Assembly (NCBI RefSeq): GCF_900156505.1
Contig: NZ_FTPR01000003.1
Coordinates: 251,477 to 315,476, forward strand
DNA length: 64,000 nucleotides
Direction: 5' to 3'
From: Yoonia rosea
Lineage (GTDB): Bacteria; Pseudomonadota; Alphaproteobacteria; Rhodobacterales; Rhodobacteraceae
This document shows positions 45,396 through 55,309 of this stretch, piece by piece (position 1 is the first letter of the stretch; each line of letters begins with the position of its first letter). The notes beneath the pieces are model-generated. The model was not told the origin of the DNA. It did no database searches and saw only the letters and a program-made list of their open reading frames with translations. Made by a program: the position numbers and the translations under genes.

Positions 45396-47081
45396 CTAGT
45401 CGAGCAAGCGACGTGCGATCACTTGGGCTTGGATTTCGGCTGCCCCTTCAAAGATATTCAGGATGCGCGCGTCGCAAAGAATGCGGCTGACCTTGTATTC
45501 CAGCGCGAAACCGTTGCCGCCGTGGATTTGCAGCGCATTGTCAGCGCAGGCCCACGCAATGCGCGCACTCAAGAGTTTCGCCATGCCTGCTTCGAGGTCG
45601 CAGCGGCGGTCGTTGTCTTTCTCATGCGCGCTGAAATAGGTCAGTTGCCGCGCGACCATGATCTCCACCGCCATCATGGCGAGTTTGCCCGCGACACGGG
45701 GGAAATTGATCAGGGATTTGCCGAATTGCTTGCGGTCCTGGGCGTATTGCATCCCTACATCCAGTGCGGATTGGGCCACGCCGACGGCACGGGCAGCGGT
45801 CTGGATGCGCGCGCTCTCGAAGGTCTGCATCAGTTGCTTGAACCCTTTGCCGGTTTCGCCGCCAAGCAGGTTTTCACCCTTCACTGCAAAGCCGTCAAAG
45901 GCCAATTCGTATTCCTTCATGCCGCGATAGCCCAGCACCTCGATCTCACCGCCGGTCATGCCGGGGGTCGGGAAGGGGTGTTCGTCCGTACCGGGCGTTT
46001 TTTCCGCAAGGAACATGGATAGGCCACGATAATCACTCGTGTCGGGGTCGGTGCGCGCCAGCAAGGTCATCACATGTGTGCGCGAGGCGTGGGTGATCCA
46101 CGTCTTGTTGCCGGTCACTTCCCAATCGTCGCCCTTCTTGACGGCGCGGGTGCGCAGGTTGCCGAGGTCGGAGCCTGTGTTGGGCTCTGTGAAAACGGCT
46201 GTCGGAAGAATTTCTGCAGAGGCAAGGCCGGGAAGCCATTTTTGCTTTTGCTCTTCGGTGCCGCCGCAAAGAATCAGCTCTGCTGCGATCTCGGACCGTG
46301 TTCCGAGTGAACCGACCCCGATATAACCGCGCGACAATTCTTCTGACACCACACACATAGATGCTTTGGACAGGCCGAAACCGCCGTATTCTTCCGGAAT
46401 GGTAAGGCCAAAGACGCCCATTTCGGCCATTTCGTCGATGATTTCGAGCGGGATCAATTCGTCCTTGAGGTGCCAGTCATGGGCGTGGGGTTCGATGCGG
46501 TCGATGCTGAAACGCCGGAACTGCTCGCGGATCATCTCAAGCTCGTCATCAAGACCTGAGGCGCCAACAGTGATGTTTGCGGATTGCTCTTCCATCAGCG
46601 CAACAAGTCGCATGCGCGCAGCCTGCGTGTTGCCGGACTGCGTCAACGTCATGACGGCGGGTTCCATCAGGGCGCGCATGTCATCCTGGTTTAGCCCGAT
46701 ATCTTGCAATCGCAGGATTTCGCCTTGGCTCATCGGGATGCCGCCGTAGATTTGCCAAAGGTATTCACCAAAGGCGATCTGGTGCAGCAACTGTTCAACT
46801 TCGCCAAATTTGCCCTCGGCTTGCAGACGTTCGGCCCACTTCTGCATTTGCTGCAAAGACTGTGCGTATGTCGCCAGCCATGCCAGACCATGTGCCGCAG
46901 TCTGGTTCTCTTCGATCAGCGCACCCGAAATTCGCCCGCCATCGGTGACAATCGCGCGCACAGCTTCCTTGGCGCGTCCAAGCACGTCTTCGACCGCAGG
47001 AATGGTGGCAGCGGTGAGCGCCAAAAGATCGCCCAGAAGGGGGCTTTGGTTCAACGTCATATCCTGACCATCATGCGGCAT
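45396..47081 (-). CDS. mcd: (2S)-methylsuccinyl-CoA dehydrogenase
   Basis: Oxidises methylsuccinyl-CoA to mesaconyl-CoA in the ethylmalonyl-CoA pathway, passing electrons to ETF. The 561-residue protein has an N-terminal extension of about 150 residues not found in ordinary acyl-CoA dehydrogenases, then the ACAD fold: AVFTEPNTGSDLG, DRKQFGKSLINFPRV and INIFEGAAEIQ-type end (ILNIFEGAAEIQ) with the catalytic Glu. The extension plus length is diagnostic of Mcd. GGAG seven bases before the ATG at 47081 fixes the start. Confidence 0.88.
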   Translation of the reverse strand: MPHDGQDMTLNQSPLLGDLLALTAATIPAVEDVLGRAKEAVRAIVTDGGRISGALIEENQTAAHGLAWLATYAQSLQQMQKWAERLQAEGKFGEVEQLLHQIAFGEYLWQIYGGIPMSQGEILRLQDIGLNQDDMRALMEPAVMTLTQSGNTQAARMRLVALMEEQSANITVGASGLDDELEMIREQFRRFSIDRIEPHAHDWHLKDELIPLEIIDEMAEMGVFGLTIPEEYGGFGLSKASMCVVSEELSRGYIGVGSLGTRSEIAAELILCGGTEEQKQKWLPGLASAEILPTAVFTEPNTGSDLGNLRTRAVKKGDDWEVTGNKTWITHASRTHVMTLLARTDPDTSDYRGLSMFLAEKTPGTDEHPFPTPGMTGGEIEVLGYRGMKEYELAFDGFAVKGENLLGGETGKGFKQLMQTFESARIQTAARAVGVAQSALDVGMQYAQDRKQFGKSLINFPRVAGKLAMMAVEIMVARQLTYFSAHEKDNDRRCDLEAGMAKLLSARIAWACADNALQIHGGNGFALEYKVSRILCDARILNIFEGAAEIQAQVIARRLLD

Positions 47082-47228
47082 TTTGCGACTCCGTTCAATT
47101 TGCAGGTGCAGAGATAATCATAATGCAGTTGCAGCGCAATAAATATTCACAAAGATATCACAAAACGAACAAAAGTGTCGCAGTGAAAATCCTGCTGGCA
47201 TGCGGCACCCAATGTCGTAAGAGACGAC

Positions 47229-47999
47229 ATGCCAGAATTTTCGCCTCTTCTCACCCCTACGATTTTTCTCTTTGCATTTGCAGTTACGCTGCTGGGTGGA
47301 TTTGTCAAAGGTGCCGTTGGGTTCGCGATGCCGCTGATCATGATTTCCGGCATGGGCATTCTGATCCCGCCCGAGCTGGTGATTGCAGGTATCGTTTTTC
47401 CGATTGTGATCAGCAATGCTTTGCAAGTCGCGCGTTCGGGGTTTGGCAATGCGCAGGCGGCGCTCAAAGAACACTGGCGCTATGTGCTGGTGGTTTGTGT
47501 GATGATCCTTGTGGCCGCGCAGTTCGTACGGAGCATCCCTGGCAATGTCATGTTTATCGTGTTGGGTGTGCCGGTTGTGGGTCTGTGTATTATTCAACTG
47601 ATCGGGTGGCGCCCTCAGATCACACCGCGATGGCGGCGGCCTTTTGAATGGGTTGCAGGCGCATTGGCAGGAACGCTGGGGGGATTGGCAGGAACGTGGG
47701 GCCCGCCCACAGTTCTGTATCTGCTTGCATTAAACACACCGCGTACCAGCCAGATGTCTGTGCAGGGGGTAATTTACGGGCTCGGGTCGGTGATGCTTTT
47801 GCTCGGGCATTTGCAGTCGGGCATCTTGAATGCCCAGACATGGGGGTTCTCCGCAGCCCTTGTCGTGCCTGCGCTGGTTGGAATGTGGCTCGGGTTTCGT
47901 CTGGGTGACCGATTTGACCAAGAACGATTCCGGCGTGTCACGCTTTGGGTTCTGGTCATCGCAGGCGTTAATCTGATCCGGCGCGGCCTTATGGGGTAG
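47229..47999 (+). CDS. TauE/SafE family permease
   Basis: A 256-residue inner-membrane protein with about eight hydrophobic helices arranged as two repeats (FAVTLLGGFVKGAVGFAMPL in the first, GALAGTLGGLAGTWGPPTVLYL in the second), the TauE/SafE pattern. Members export sulfite, sulfoacetate or other organic anions; substrate unknown. It is divergent from mcd with a 147-base AT-rich gap. Stops 39 bases before the end of pckA (convergent). Confidence 0.9.
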   Translation: MPEFSPLLTPTIFLFAFAVTLLGGFVKGAVGFAMPLIMISGMGILIPPELVIAGIVFPIVISNALQVARSGFGNAQAALKEHWRYVLVVCVMILVAAQFVRSIPGNVMFIVLGVPVVGLCIIQLIGWRPQITPRWRRPFEWVAGALAGTLGGLAGTWGPPTVLYLLALNTPRTSQMSVQGVIYGLGSVMLLLGHLQSGILNAQTWGFSAALVVPALVGMWLGFRLGDRFDQERFRRVTLWVLVIAGVNLIRRGLMG

Positions 48000-48038
48000 G
48001 GAAGGGGTAAGGTGGATCGAGATCCACCTTACGCTGTT

Positions 48039-49637
48039 TTACCCGATCGCAGCGGCCTTGACGTCGTCATCAATGAAAGGGACGTATTTTTCAAAGTTGT
48101 CGCTGAACATCGTGACCAGTTTGGCCGCCTGTGTGTCATAGGCTTCTTTGTCTGCCCATGTGTCACGCGGGTTCAGCAGCTTATCGTCGACACCTTCCAC
48201 AGATACCGGGACTTCAAAGCCGAAATAGGCGTCCTTGCGGAAGGTGCTTTCAATCAATGTCCCATCGAGCGCCGCTGACAACAGCGCGCGTGTCGCCTTG
48301 ATCGGCATCCGCGATCCCGTTCCGTATGCACCGCCTGTCCAGCCGGTGTTCACCAGCCAGCAGGTTGCACCATGGCTTGCGATTTTCGAGCGCAACAGGT
48401 TGCCGTAGACCTCTGGGCGGCGCGGCATGAAGGGGGCGCCAAAGCAGGTGCTGAATGTGGGCTCTGGTTCGGTGACGCCGCGCTCTGTGCCGGCAACCTT
48501 GGACGTGAAACCGGACAGGAAGTGATACATCGCCTGCGCTGGCGTCAGTCGTGCGATGGGAGGCAGCACACCGAAAGCATCGCAGGTCAACATGATGATA
48601 TTCTTGGGGTGGCCGCCCAGTGCGGTTTCAGACGCGTTGGAGATGTAATTCAAAGGGTAGGCGCAGCGCATGTTTGCGGTCAGGCTGTCGTCGTCAAAGT
48701 CGAGTTCCAGCGTCTCGGGATCGAAAACCATGTTTTCGATCACAGTATGCGGCATAGAGCAGGTGGCGTAGATTTCCGGCTCTGCTTCGGGGTCGAGGCC
48801 GATTGTCTTGGCGTAGCAGCCACCTTCGAAGTTGAACGTGCCGCGCTCGGACCAGCCATGTTCATCGTCACCGATCAGAACCCGGGTTGGATCTGCGGAA
48901 AGCGTTGTTTTACCTGTCCCTGACAAGCCGAAGAATACGGCTGTGTCGACCGGATTGCCTGGCGCGTGGTTGGCCGAGCAGTGCATCGGCATAATGCCTT
49001 TTTCGGGCAGCAGGTAGTTGAGCAGTGTGAAAACCGATTTCTTGTTTTCGCCAGCATATTCGGTGCCGCCAATCAGGATCAGCTTTGCCTCAAAGTTCAG
49101 TGCGATCACAGTCTCGGACCGGCACCCGTGTTTTTCGGGATCTGCCTTGAAGGTCGGGCAGTTGATGATAGTGAAGTCCGGCACGAAGCTTTCAAGCTCT
49201 GCGGCGTCCGGGCGACGCAGCAGGTGACGGATGAACAGGCCATGCCATGCCAGTTCGGTTACCACACGCACATCAAGCCGATGTGCGGGGTCAGCGCCCC
49301 CAAAAAGATCCTGCACGTTGTAGGTGCCACCCTTCATATGTGCCAGCATATCAGCATAAAGCGCGTCAAATTTAGCTGGGTCCATGGGCGGATTGTTTTC
49401 CCACCAGATCGTATCAACAACGCCTTCGGTTTTGACGACGAATTTGTCTTTGGGCGAACGGCCTGTGTGCTTCCCGGTGGTGACAAGGAATGTTCCGCCT
49501 TTGCCCGTCACACCCTCACCGGCGGCAACGGCCGCTTCGTGCAGTTCGGTTTCAGAGCGGTTGTAATAAACATAACCCAGCCCTGTGATGCCTTGATCTT
49601 CAAGTTTCATCGATGGGTTGACCGTACCTTGGTCCAT
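48039..49637 (-). CDS. pckA: Phosphoenolpyruvate carboxykinase (ATP)
   Basis: Converts oxaloacetate and ATP to phosphoenolpyruvate, the first step of gluconeogenesis from C4 acids. The 532-residue protein has the kinase-1a loop [14 protein letters not shown], kinase-2 region GDDEHGW and GCYAK, and [17 protein letters not shown] precedes the ATG. Divergent from chvI across a 312-base gap with two direct repeats. It links the oxaloacetate made by the bhc cycle to sugar synthesis. Confidence 0.97.
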   Translation of the reverse strand: MDQGTVNPSMKLEDQGITGLGYVYYNRSETELHEAAVAAGEGVTGKGGTFLVTTGKHTGRSPKDKFVVKTEGVVDTIWWENNPPMDPAKFDALYADMLAHMKGGTYNVQDLFGGADPAHRLDVRVVTELAWHGLFIRHLLRRPDAAELESFVPDFTIINCPTFKADPEKHGCRSETVIALNFEAKLILIGGTEYAGENKKSVFTLLNYLLPEKGIMPMHCSANHAPGNPVDTAVFFGLSGTGKTTLSADPTRVLIGDDEHGWSERGTFNFEGGCYAKTIGLDPEAEPEIYATCSMPHTVIENMVFDPETLELDFDDDSLTANMRCAYPLNYISNASETALGGHPKNIIMLTCDAFGVLPPIARLTPAQAMYHFLSGFTSKVAGTERGVTEPEPTFSTCFGAPFMPRRPEVYGNLLRSKIASHGATCWLVNTGWTGGAYGTGSRMPIKATRALLSAALDGTLIESTFRKDAYFGFEVPVSVEGVDDKLLNPRDTWADKEAYDTQAAKLVTMFSDNFEKYVPFIDDDVKAAAIG

Positions 49638-49949
49638 GGGTTCGCTCCTTTATGAAAAAGCCAAAGCGGCTAGCGATGTTCATCCATAGCACCAAGTTTT
49701 CAAGGGCAGCTACCCTCGTTTCGCATCGTTAGCGCAACCAATCTGATGTTAGCGCAACCATTTTTGGTGGTGGGCGGGGTGCGACCAAAATCATACTGGG
49801 GAATTTTGCGTTTTTCGGCAAAAGTACCGCAAATATGGCGTTTTCGTGGCGTAGGATGAGTTAAGTATTGATTCGCTTAGGTAAAACGTTGAAAAGTCTC
49901 AGGCAGCGCCTCGAAGAGCGCCGAGCATATCGAAAGAAGGATTTCCACC
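49638..49949. promoter_or_regulatory. 312-base divergent promoter region pckA/chvI
   Basis: Contains no gene. It holds the 13-base direct repeats at 49728-49760 (closer to pckA) and an AT-rich segment at about 49800-49890 that may carry the chvI promoter. No terminator or tRNA was seen. Confidence 0.7.
49728..49760. promoter_or_regulatory. Two 13-base direct repeats, candidate operators for pckA
   Basis: GTTAGCGCAACCA occurs at 49728-49740 and 49748-49760, 20 bases apart start to start, about two helical turns, on the same face of DNA. The near-palindromic core GTTAGCGCAAC has the CG centre typical of LacI-family operators; in Sinorhizobium pckA is controlled by the LacI-type PckR. The regulator here is inferred and not encoded nearby. 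Confidence 0.55.
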
Positions 49950-50651
49950 ATGTCGAGAATTGCACTTGTAGACGATGACAGGAACATCCTCACGTCCGTT
50001 GCCATGACGCTAGAGGCGGAGGGTTTCGAGGTTGAGACCTATAATGACGGTCTCTCCGCGCTCGAGGCTTTCAACAAACGGATGCCTGACATGGCTGTCT
50101 TGGACATCAAAATGCCACGGATGGACGGAATGGATTTGTTGCAAAGATTGCGGCAAAAGACCTCCATGCCCGTTATTTTCCTGACTTCCAAGGACGATGA
50201 GATCGACGAAGTGCTTGGTTTGCGCATGGGGGCTGACGACTACGTAAAAAAGCCATTTTCGCAGCGTTTACTTGTTGAACGAATCCGTGCGCTCTTGCGC
50301 AGGCAAGATGCGATTGCGGGCGAAGAGATTGAGGAAACCGAAGACACCAAAGTGATGGTCCGAGGTGAGTTGGTGATGGATCCGCTCCGTCACGCAGTGA
50401 AATGGAAAGGGAGAGACGTATCCCTAACGGTGACGGAATTTTTGTTGTTGCAGGCGCTGGCCCAGCGGCCCGGCTTTGTAAAAAGCCGCGATCAGCTGAT
50501 GGATGTGGCCTATGACGACCAAGTTTACGTGGACGATCGGACGATCGACAGCCACATCAAGCGGCTGCGGAAAAAGATGCGTAACACAGATGACGAGTTC
50601 TCTGCGATCGAGACCCTTTACGGGATCGGGTACCGCTACAACGAAGAGTAA
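49950..50651 (+). CDS. chvI: Response regulator ChvI
   Basis: OmpR-family regulator of the ChvG/ChvI system, which in alphaproteobacteria responds to acidity and envelope signals. The 233-residue protein has Asp52 ([11 protein letters not shown]), Lys in ADDYVKKPF and a C-terminal winged helix ending [17 protein letters not shown] precedes the ATG. The kinase chvG starts three bases after its stop; the location beside pckA is the usual one. Confidence 0.95.
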   Translation: MSRIALVDDDRNILTSVAMTLEAEGFEVETYNDGLSALEAFNKRMPDMAVLDIKMPRMDGMDLLQRLRQKTSMPVIFLTSKDDEIDEVLGLRMGADDYVKKPFSQRLLVERIRALLRRQDAIAGEEIEETEDTKVMVRGELVMDPLRHAVKWKGRDVSLTVTEFLLLQALAQRPGFVKSRDQLMDVAYDDQVYVDDRTIDSHIKRLRKKMRNTDDEFSAIETLYGIGYRYNEE

Positions 50652-50654
50652 GCC

Positions 50655-52391
50655 ATGACGGCTTCGCCCAAAATTGACGTACGCGACCTCAAGTCCGTGC
50701 GCGCAGCGGCGCGTACGCCTGATCTTGTGCTCGGTGATGATTGGGTTGATCCGGACTTTGTCACCGAAGAGATCGAAGTTGACGAGATTCCGGGCGGGCG
50801 TTTGTTCGCGCTGCGGCGGTCGCCAATTGCACGCAAGATTATCACCTTTAACCTGATCGCTTTGATCATGCTGATTTCCGGCGTGCTCTATCTCAGCCCC
50901 TCGCGTGACAGCCTTGCATTTCAGCGTGCCAACGGATTGGTCAACGAGGCGCAGCTGATTGCCGATGTTTTTGAAGGGCAGCTGCCCAGAATTGCGCCGG
51001 TAAACCTTGTCACGGCAGACGGGATCAATCCGACAGCCACTTTGGAGGGGTTGAACCTGCGAGGCGGCGTCGAGGTTTCTGTTTTTGCACCAGATACCAC
51101 TCTGGTGGCCCGCGCCAGCGGCAGCCTTAACCAAGAACAGATTGCCGAGCTTGAAGCGCAGACTGGCGGCACGTTCATCCTCGATTTTCTTGTTTCGGTT
51201 TGGGACGGGCTGATCAGCCTTGGCTCGTTCGGGCAGGGAGACACCAGTGAGCAGGACGCGCTTGTGCGGCTGTCTCAAGAGAATGTGCGCGACGCGATCC
51301 TGAACGGCACTCAATTGGAAGCAACGGAAATCAACGGGGCGACAACCTTTATCGTCACAACGCCCATCATGCGTAATGATGTGGCCGTTGGGGTCATTGC
51401 CGTCACGACTGCCGCTGGTGAGGTTGACAGCCTTGTCCGCCGTGAGCGCGAGCAATTCCTGCGCCTGTTCTTTGTGGGTATTCTGGTGAGTGTCGGTCTC
51501 AGTCTGGTACTTGCCTCGACGATCGCCAATCCGCTGGCACAATTGGCCACTGCCGCAGAGGCCAGTCAGGAAAAGAATGCGCGCAAGATGTCCCCTGGCC
51601 GTGTCCGTATCCCTGATCTGAGCGGGCGCCCCGATGAAATTGGCCGTTTGTCCGCCGCCCTGCGCAGCATGGTGTCGGCGCTGTATGAACGGATCGAAGG
51701 GAACGAACAATTCGCCGCAGATGTGGCGCATGAAATCAAGAACCCTTTGGCCTCGCTGCGCTCAGCCGTGGGGACGATGCGCGTGGCCAAACGCGACGAC
51801 CAGCGCGAGCGTCTGCTGGAAGTAATCGAACACGATGTGAAGCGTTTGGACAGGCTTGTCAGTGACATCTCGAACGCGTCACGCCTCGACAGTGAACTTG
51901 TGAAGGAAGAGGAAGAGTCCTTTGACCTGATCAAGATGTTGGGGAATATCGGTGAATTCCTTGGCAAGGACGCCCAGCTTCGCGGCGTCGATTTCGTGAC
52001 TGACCTGCCCGAAGGTACGCTTATGGTCCAGGGCCTCGAAGGGCGCATGGCGCAGGTCTTTGTCAATCTGATCACAAATGCGATTTCCTTCTGTGACAAA
52101 GGCGATGCGATCCGCATCTGGGCGCGCACCCGTCAGAACCGGGTGCTGGTCGTGGTCGAAGACACAGGCCCCGGTATTCCTGATGATGCGCTGACCAAGA
52201 TTTTCCAACGCTTCTATTCCGAGCGCCCCGAAGGACAGTTCGGCAACAACTCCGGCCTTGGTCTGGCGATCTCCAAGCAGATCGTCGAAGCCCATGGCGG
52301 CGCAATTTGGGCCGAGAATATCCGACCAACCGATGCCGACCCTACGTCAGAGCCACTGGGTGCCCGTTTTGTTGTTGGCCTGCCAATCTAG
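50655..52391 (+). CDS. chvG: Sensor histidine kinase ChvG
   Basis: The 578-residue partner of ChvI. Two membrane helices (about residues 61-81 and 270-292) bracket a periplasmic sensor domain of about 190 residues, followed by HAMP, the H-box with His359 (ADVAHEIKNPLASLRSA) and an ATPase domain with NLITNAISF, DTGPGIP and GLGLAISKQI. In Sinorhizobium the periplasmic inhibitor ExoR binds ChvG; no exoR homologue is in the window. Followed 11 bases on by hprK. Confidence 0.95.
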   Translation: MTASPKIDVRDLKSVRAAARTPDLVLGDDWVDPDFVTEEIEVDEIPGGRLFALRRSPIARKIITFNLIALIMLISGVLYLSPSRDSLAFQRANGLVNEAQLIADVFEGQLPRIAPVNLVTADGINPTATLEGLNLRGGVEVSVFAPDTTLVARASGSLNQEQIAELEAQTGGTFILDFLVSVWDGLISLGSFGQGDTSEQDALVRLSQENVRDAILNGTQLEATEINGATTFIVTTPIMRNDVAVGVIAVTTAAGEVDSLVRREREQFLRLFFVGILVSVGLSLVLASTIANPLAQLATAAEASQEKNARKMSPGRVRIPDLSGRPDEIGRLSAALRSMVSALYERIEGNEQFAADVAHEIKNPLASLRSAVGTMRVAKRDDQRERLLEVIEHDVKRLDRLVSDISNASRLDSELVKEEEESFDLIKMLGNIGEFLGKDAQLRGVDFVTDLPEGTLMVQGLEGRMAQVFVNLITNAISFCDKGDAIRIWARTRQNRVLVVVEDTGPGIPDDALTKIFQRFYSERPEGQFGNNSGLGLAISKQIVEAHGGAIWAENIRPTDADPTSEPLGARFVVGLPI

Positions 52392-52402
52392 GGGCATCCA
52401 TC

Positions 52403-52828
52403 ATGGCCGCATCCCATACTCTGCACGCGACCTCTGTGGCATGGGACAATCGCGCCGTCATCATCACGGGAAAGTCTGGCTCGGGTAAATCTGCCTTGGG
52501 GCTGCAACTTATTGCACTCGGCTGCAAATTGGTTGCGGATGATGGTGTGCGCCTTACGTTGGACAACGACAATGTGGTCGCGCAAGCACCGGACACCATC
52601 AAAGGGCTGATCGAAGCACGCGGAATCGGTATCCTGAATGCACAGGTGCAGCGCCGTGCGAGGGCTGTTTTGGTCGTAAACCTTGATCAATCTGAGCAGA
52701 CGCGCCTGCCCGAGGCGCGATCTTTTGAAGTACTGGGACATAATCTCCCCTTGATCTACCGTGTGGACGCGCCACACTTTGCCGCAGCAATTTTACAAAT
52801 TCTCAAATCCGGTTGGAGTGATCGATGA
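52403..52828 (+). CDS. hprK: Short-form HPr kinase/phosphorylase
   Basis: Phosphorylates and dephosphorylates HPr at Ser46. The 141-residue protein is the short alphaproteobacterial type with only the catalytic core: P-loop GKSGSGKS at residues 23-30, VADDGVRL, and [10 protein letters not shown] (HprK signature). It lacks the N-terminal domain of Firmicute HprK. ATGA overlap with rapZ; the substrate HPr is encoded three genes on and keeps Ser46. Confidence 0.92.
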   Translation: MAASHTLHATSVAWDNRAVIITGKSGSGKSALGLQLIALGCKLVADDGVRLTLDNDNVVAQAPDTIKGLIEARGIGILNAQVQRRARAVLVVNLDQSEQTRLPEARSFEVLGHNLPLIYRVDAPHFAAAILQILKSGWSDR

Positions 52829-53742
52829 CCAAGACGGGTGAAGCCCCGCAGGATCAGGCCCCTAGCGTGGTCTTGGTCACCGGCCCGTCCGGAGCTGGGC
52901 GCTCAACGGCTATCAGGGCGCTTGAGGACTTGGGATATGAGGTCATCGACAACCTGCCGTTGTCGCTCTTGCCGCGCCTGCTCGAGGGTCCGCCGCCGGT
53001 GCGTCCGCTGGCTTTGGGCATTGACGTGCGTAACCGTGATTTCAGCATCAGTGCGTTGATTGACACGATTGACCGGCTGACAGGCAAGGGGCAGTTTCCG
53101 GCGCAGGTTCTCTATATGGATGCCAACGAGGAAGAACTTGTGCGCCGCTATTCCGAGACGCGGCGGCGGCATCCTTTGGCCCCGGGTGGTCCGCCACTTG
53201 CCGGCATTCAGGCCGAGCGCGAACTCTTGATCCCTATCCGTGCGCGCGCCGATGTGCTGATTGATACGACAGGCATGTCGCCGCACGAGGCCAAGGCGGA
53301 AGTTGAGCGATGGTTCAGAACGGGCGAGGGCGGTGCCAAACTCGGCGTCACATTGCATTCTTTTTCTTACAAACGCGGTCTGCCGCGCGGCATGGACATC
53401 GTGATTGATTGCCGTTTTCTGCAAAATCCCCATTGGGAGGAAAACCTGCGCGTCCTCGACGGCCGTGATTCTGCCGTGGCGGCCTATGTCGCGGCTGATC
53501 CGCGCTTTCCGCCATTTTTCGCACAGGTGAAGGGCCTCGTGGATTTGCTTCTTCCTGCGCATAAGGACGAGGGCAAAGCGCACCTCTCAATCGCCTTTGG
53601 CTGTACAGGGGGCAAACACCGCTCGGTTGCAATGACAGAACGGCTTGCAGAGGCCCTTGCACAAGACGGGTGGCATGTGTCTAAACGACATCGCGAATTA
53701 GAGCGGCGCGATGCGCAAAGGAAAAGGGAAGACGTGGTTTGA
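52825..53742 (+). CDS. rapZ: RNase adapter / nucleotide-binding protein RapZ (YvcJ)
   Basis: A 305-residue P-loop ATPase of the RapZ/YvcJ family: Walker A GPSGAGRS at 20-27, [13 protein letters not shown], and the C-terminal [10 protein letters not shown] metabolite-binding segment. In E. coli RapZ guides small RNA decay in aminosugar control; in alphaproteobacteria its target is unclear. It sits between hprK and the EIIA gene, overlapping both, so it belongs to this partial PTS operon. Confidence 0.94.
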   Translation: MTKTGEAPQDQAPSVVLVTGPSGAGRSTAIRALEDLGYEVIDNLPLSLLPRLLEGPPPVRPLALGIDVRNRDFSISALIDTIDRLTGKGQFPAQVLYMDANEEELVRRYSETRRRHPLAPGGPPLAGIQAERELLIPIRARADVLIDTTGMSPHEAKAEVERWFRTGEGGAKLGVTLHSFSYKRGLPRGMDIVIDCRFLQNPHWEENLRVLDGRDSAVAAYVAADPRFPPFFAQVKGLVDLLLPAHKDEGKAHLSIAFGCTGGKHRSVAMTERLAEALAQDGWHVSKRHRELERRDAQRKREDVV

Positions 53743-54134
53743 TTGGTATCGTCATCGTGGCGCATGGGGGGTTGGCGCAGGAGTATCACGCCGCGGTCGA
53801 GCATGTCGTTGGACCGCAGCCCGGCATGGTCAGTATTGCGATTGGCCCCGAAGATGACCGCGCGGCGAAACAGACCGAAATCTGCCAGGCTGCAGATGAT
53901 GTCGATACCGGTGACGGTGTAGTCATCGTCACGGATATGTTTGGTGGTTCGCCGACCAACCTTTCGCTCAAGGCCTGTAGCCCGGAAAACCGCCGTATCC
54001 TTTATGGAGCAAACCTGCCGATGCTCATCAAACTTGCCAAATCCCGCAAGGCCAGCGTGCCGGATGCTGTCGAAGCGGCCATTGCTGCGGCGCACAAATA
54101 CATCAATAGTCACAACGGGGGGCTTCCCCAATGA
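53739..54134 (+). CDS. ptsM: PTS EIIA, mannose-type
   Basis: A 131-residue EIIA-Man domain protein with the phosphoacceptor His9 ([13 protein letters not shown]) and [14 protein letters not shown]. No sugar-specific EIIB or EIIC gene is near, so it is a regulatory rather than transport component. The TTG start overlaps the rapZ TGA, and its stop overlaps ptsH, so it depends on translational coupling. Confidence 0.92.
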   Translation: MIGIVIVAHGGLAQEYHAAVEHVVGPQPGMVSIAIGPEDDRAAKQTEICQAADDVDTGDGVVIVTDMFGGSPTNLSLKACSPENRRILYGANLPMLIKLAKSRKASVPDAVEAAIAAAHKYINSHNGGLPQ

Positions 54135-54400
54135 CCCAGATGCGTTTGAAGATCGAGAATATCAAAGGTCTGCACGCGCGCGCGTCCGCCAAACTGGTCG
54201 AGGTTGTCGAAAGCTTTGATGCCGAGGCCATAGTCAGCAAGGATGGTGAACGCACCAGCGGCGACAGCATCATGGGGCTTTTGATGTTGGCAGCCTCCAT
54301 CGGAACCTTTATTGACGTGGAAACCCGCGGGCCGCAGGAAAAAGAGCTTGCTGCGGCAATAGAAAACCTTGTTGCCGATAAATTCGGTGAGGGCGACTGA
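54131..54400 (+). CDS. ptsH: Phosphocarrier protein HPr
   Basis: An 89-residue HPr with His15 (KGLHARASAKL) phosphorylated by EI and Ser46 (SGDSIMGL) as the HprK site, both present. It passes phosphate to EIIA-Man in the same operon. Enzyme I is not in the window. ATGA overlap with ptsM. Confidence 0.95.
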   Translation: MTQMRLKIENIKGLHARASAKLVEVVESFDAEAIVSKDGERTSGDSIMGLLMLAASIGTFIDVETRGPQEKELAAAIENLVADKFGEGD

Positions 54401-54403
54401 TGA

Positions 54404-55309
54404 ATGTCAGGATCGGATAGGACAAGTGCATTGACCGACACGACCCCCAAGGCCCCCGCACAGACCTCCGCCTCAAAGCCTGTCCCGCACGTCTATAACC
54501 GGCGGGCGCTGACCTATTCGGAAACGTTTGATCACCCCGTGCGGCGCACGGTGATCAAGACGATTGAATGGCTTACGGGGAAAATCAAGATTATCCGGAT
54601 GGTCCGCGCATTCGAAAAGCGCGGCAGGTTCGAAGATCAGGCGTTCTGGCGTAATGCGTTGGATGTCATGGGGATTGATGTGACAACGCCGGACGAGCAG
54701 TTGGCGCGCATTCCCAAGACCGGGCCAGTCGTTGTTGTCGCAAACCATCCGCACGGGCTGGTTGATGGCATGATCTTTGCCGAATTAATCGGGCGTGTGC
54801 GCAGCGACTACCGTATCCTGACACGCGCTTTCCTGACCGATATTGATGAAGGTGCCGGTAAGTTTCTCATCCCTGTCCCGTTTCCGCATGAAGAGGGCGC
54901 ACAGGCCAAGATGGTTGAGATGCGCAAGCAAGCCATGGCGCATTTGAATGCCGGTGGCGTCGTTGCCGTCTTTCCTTCCGGGGTCGTCGCATCGTCTGAC
55001 ACGCTGTTTGGTCCCATGATTGAGCGGGAATGGAACCTTTTTACAGCCAAGATGATCCGGATGTCAGGCGCGCGGGTTGTACCGCTCTTCTTTCCGGGGG
55101 CGAATTCGCGCTGGTATCAAATGGCCAACCGCATATCGCCGACCCTGCGCCAGAGCCTGTTGATCTATGAAATTGTCAGGGCTTGCGGCAAACCGCAAAA
55201 GCCTGTGGTCGGCCATCCGTTTGATGCGGACGAAGTCAGGGCACGCTTGAGTGACCAACGCGCCTGCATGGACTGGATGCGCCAAGAAACACTGCGCCTG
55301 AAAGACTAG
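54404..55309 (+). CDS. Lysophospholipid acyltransferase (PlsC-like)
   Basis: A 301-residue acyltransferase of the 1-acyl-glycerol-3-phosphate type. Catalytic motif NHPHGLVDG is the longer-spaced NHPxGxxDG variant of the HX4D motif, followed by FPSGVVASSDTLFGPM (motif III). A helical N-terminal part (RTVIKTIEWLTGKIKIIRMVRAFEKRG) may bind the membrane. The ATG is four bases after the ptsH stop, so it may share the operon. Substrate unknown; convergent with hbd. Confidence 0.87.
   Translation: MSGSDRTSALTDTTPKAPAQTSASKPVPHVYNRRALTYSETFDHPVRRTVIKTIEWLTGKIKIIRMVRAFEKRGRFEDQAFWRNALDVMGIDVTTPDEQLARIPKTGPVVVVANHPHGLVDGMIFAELIGRVRSDYRILTRAFLTDIDEGAGKFLIPVPFPHEEGAQAKMVEMRKQAMAHLNAGGVVAVFPSGVVASSDTLFGPMIEREWNLFTAKMIRMSGARVVPLFFPGANSRWYQMANRISPTLRQSLLIYEIVRACGKPQKPVVGHPFDADEVRARLSDQRACMDWMRQETLRLKD

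Noticed and set aside
49638..49949. CRISPR-like array from the repeated 13-mer
   Set aside because: Only two copies, too short and without regular spacers; better read as operator sites.
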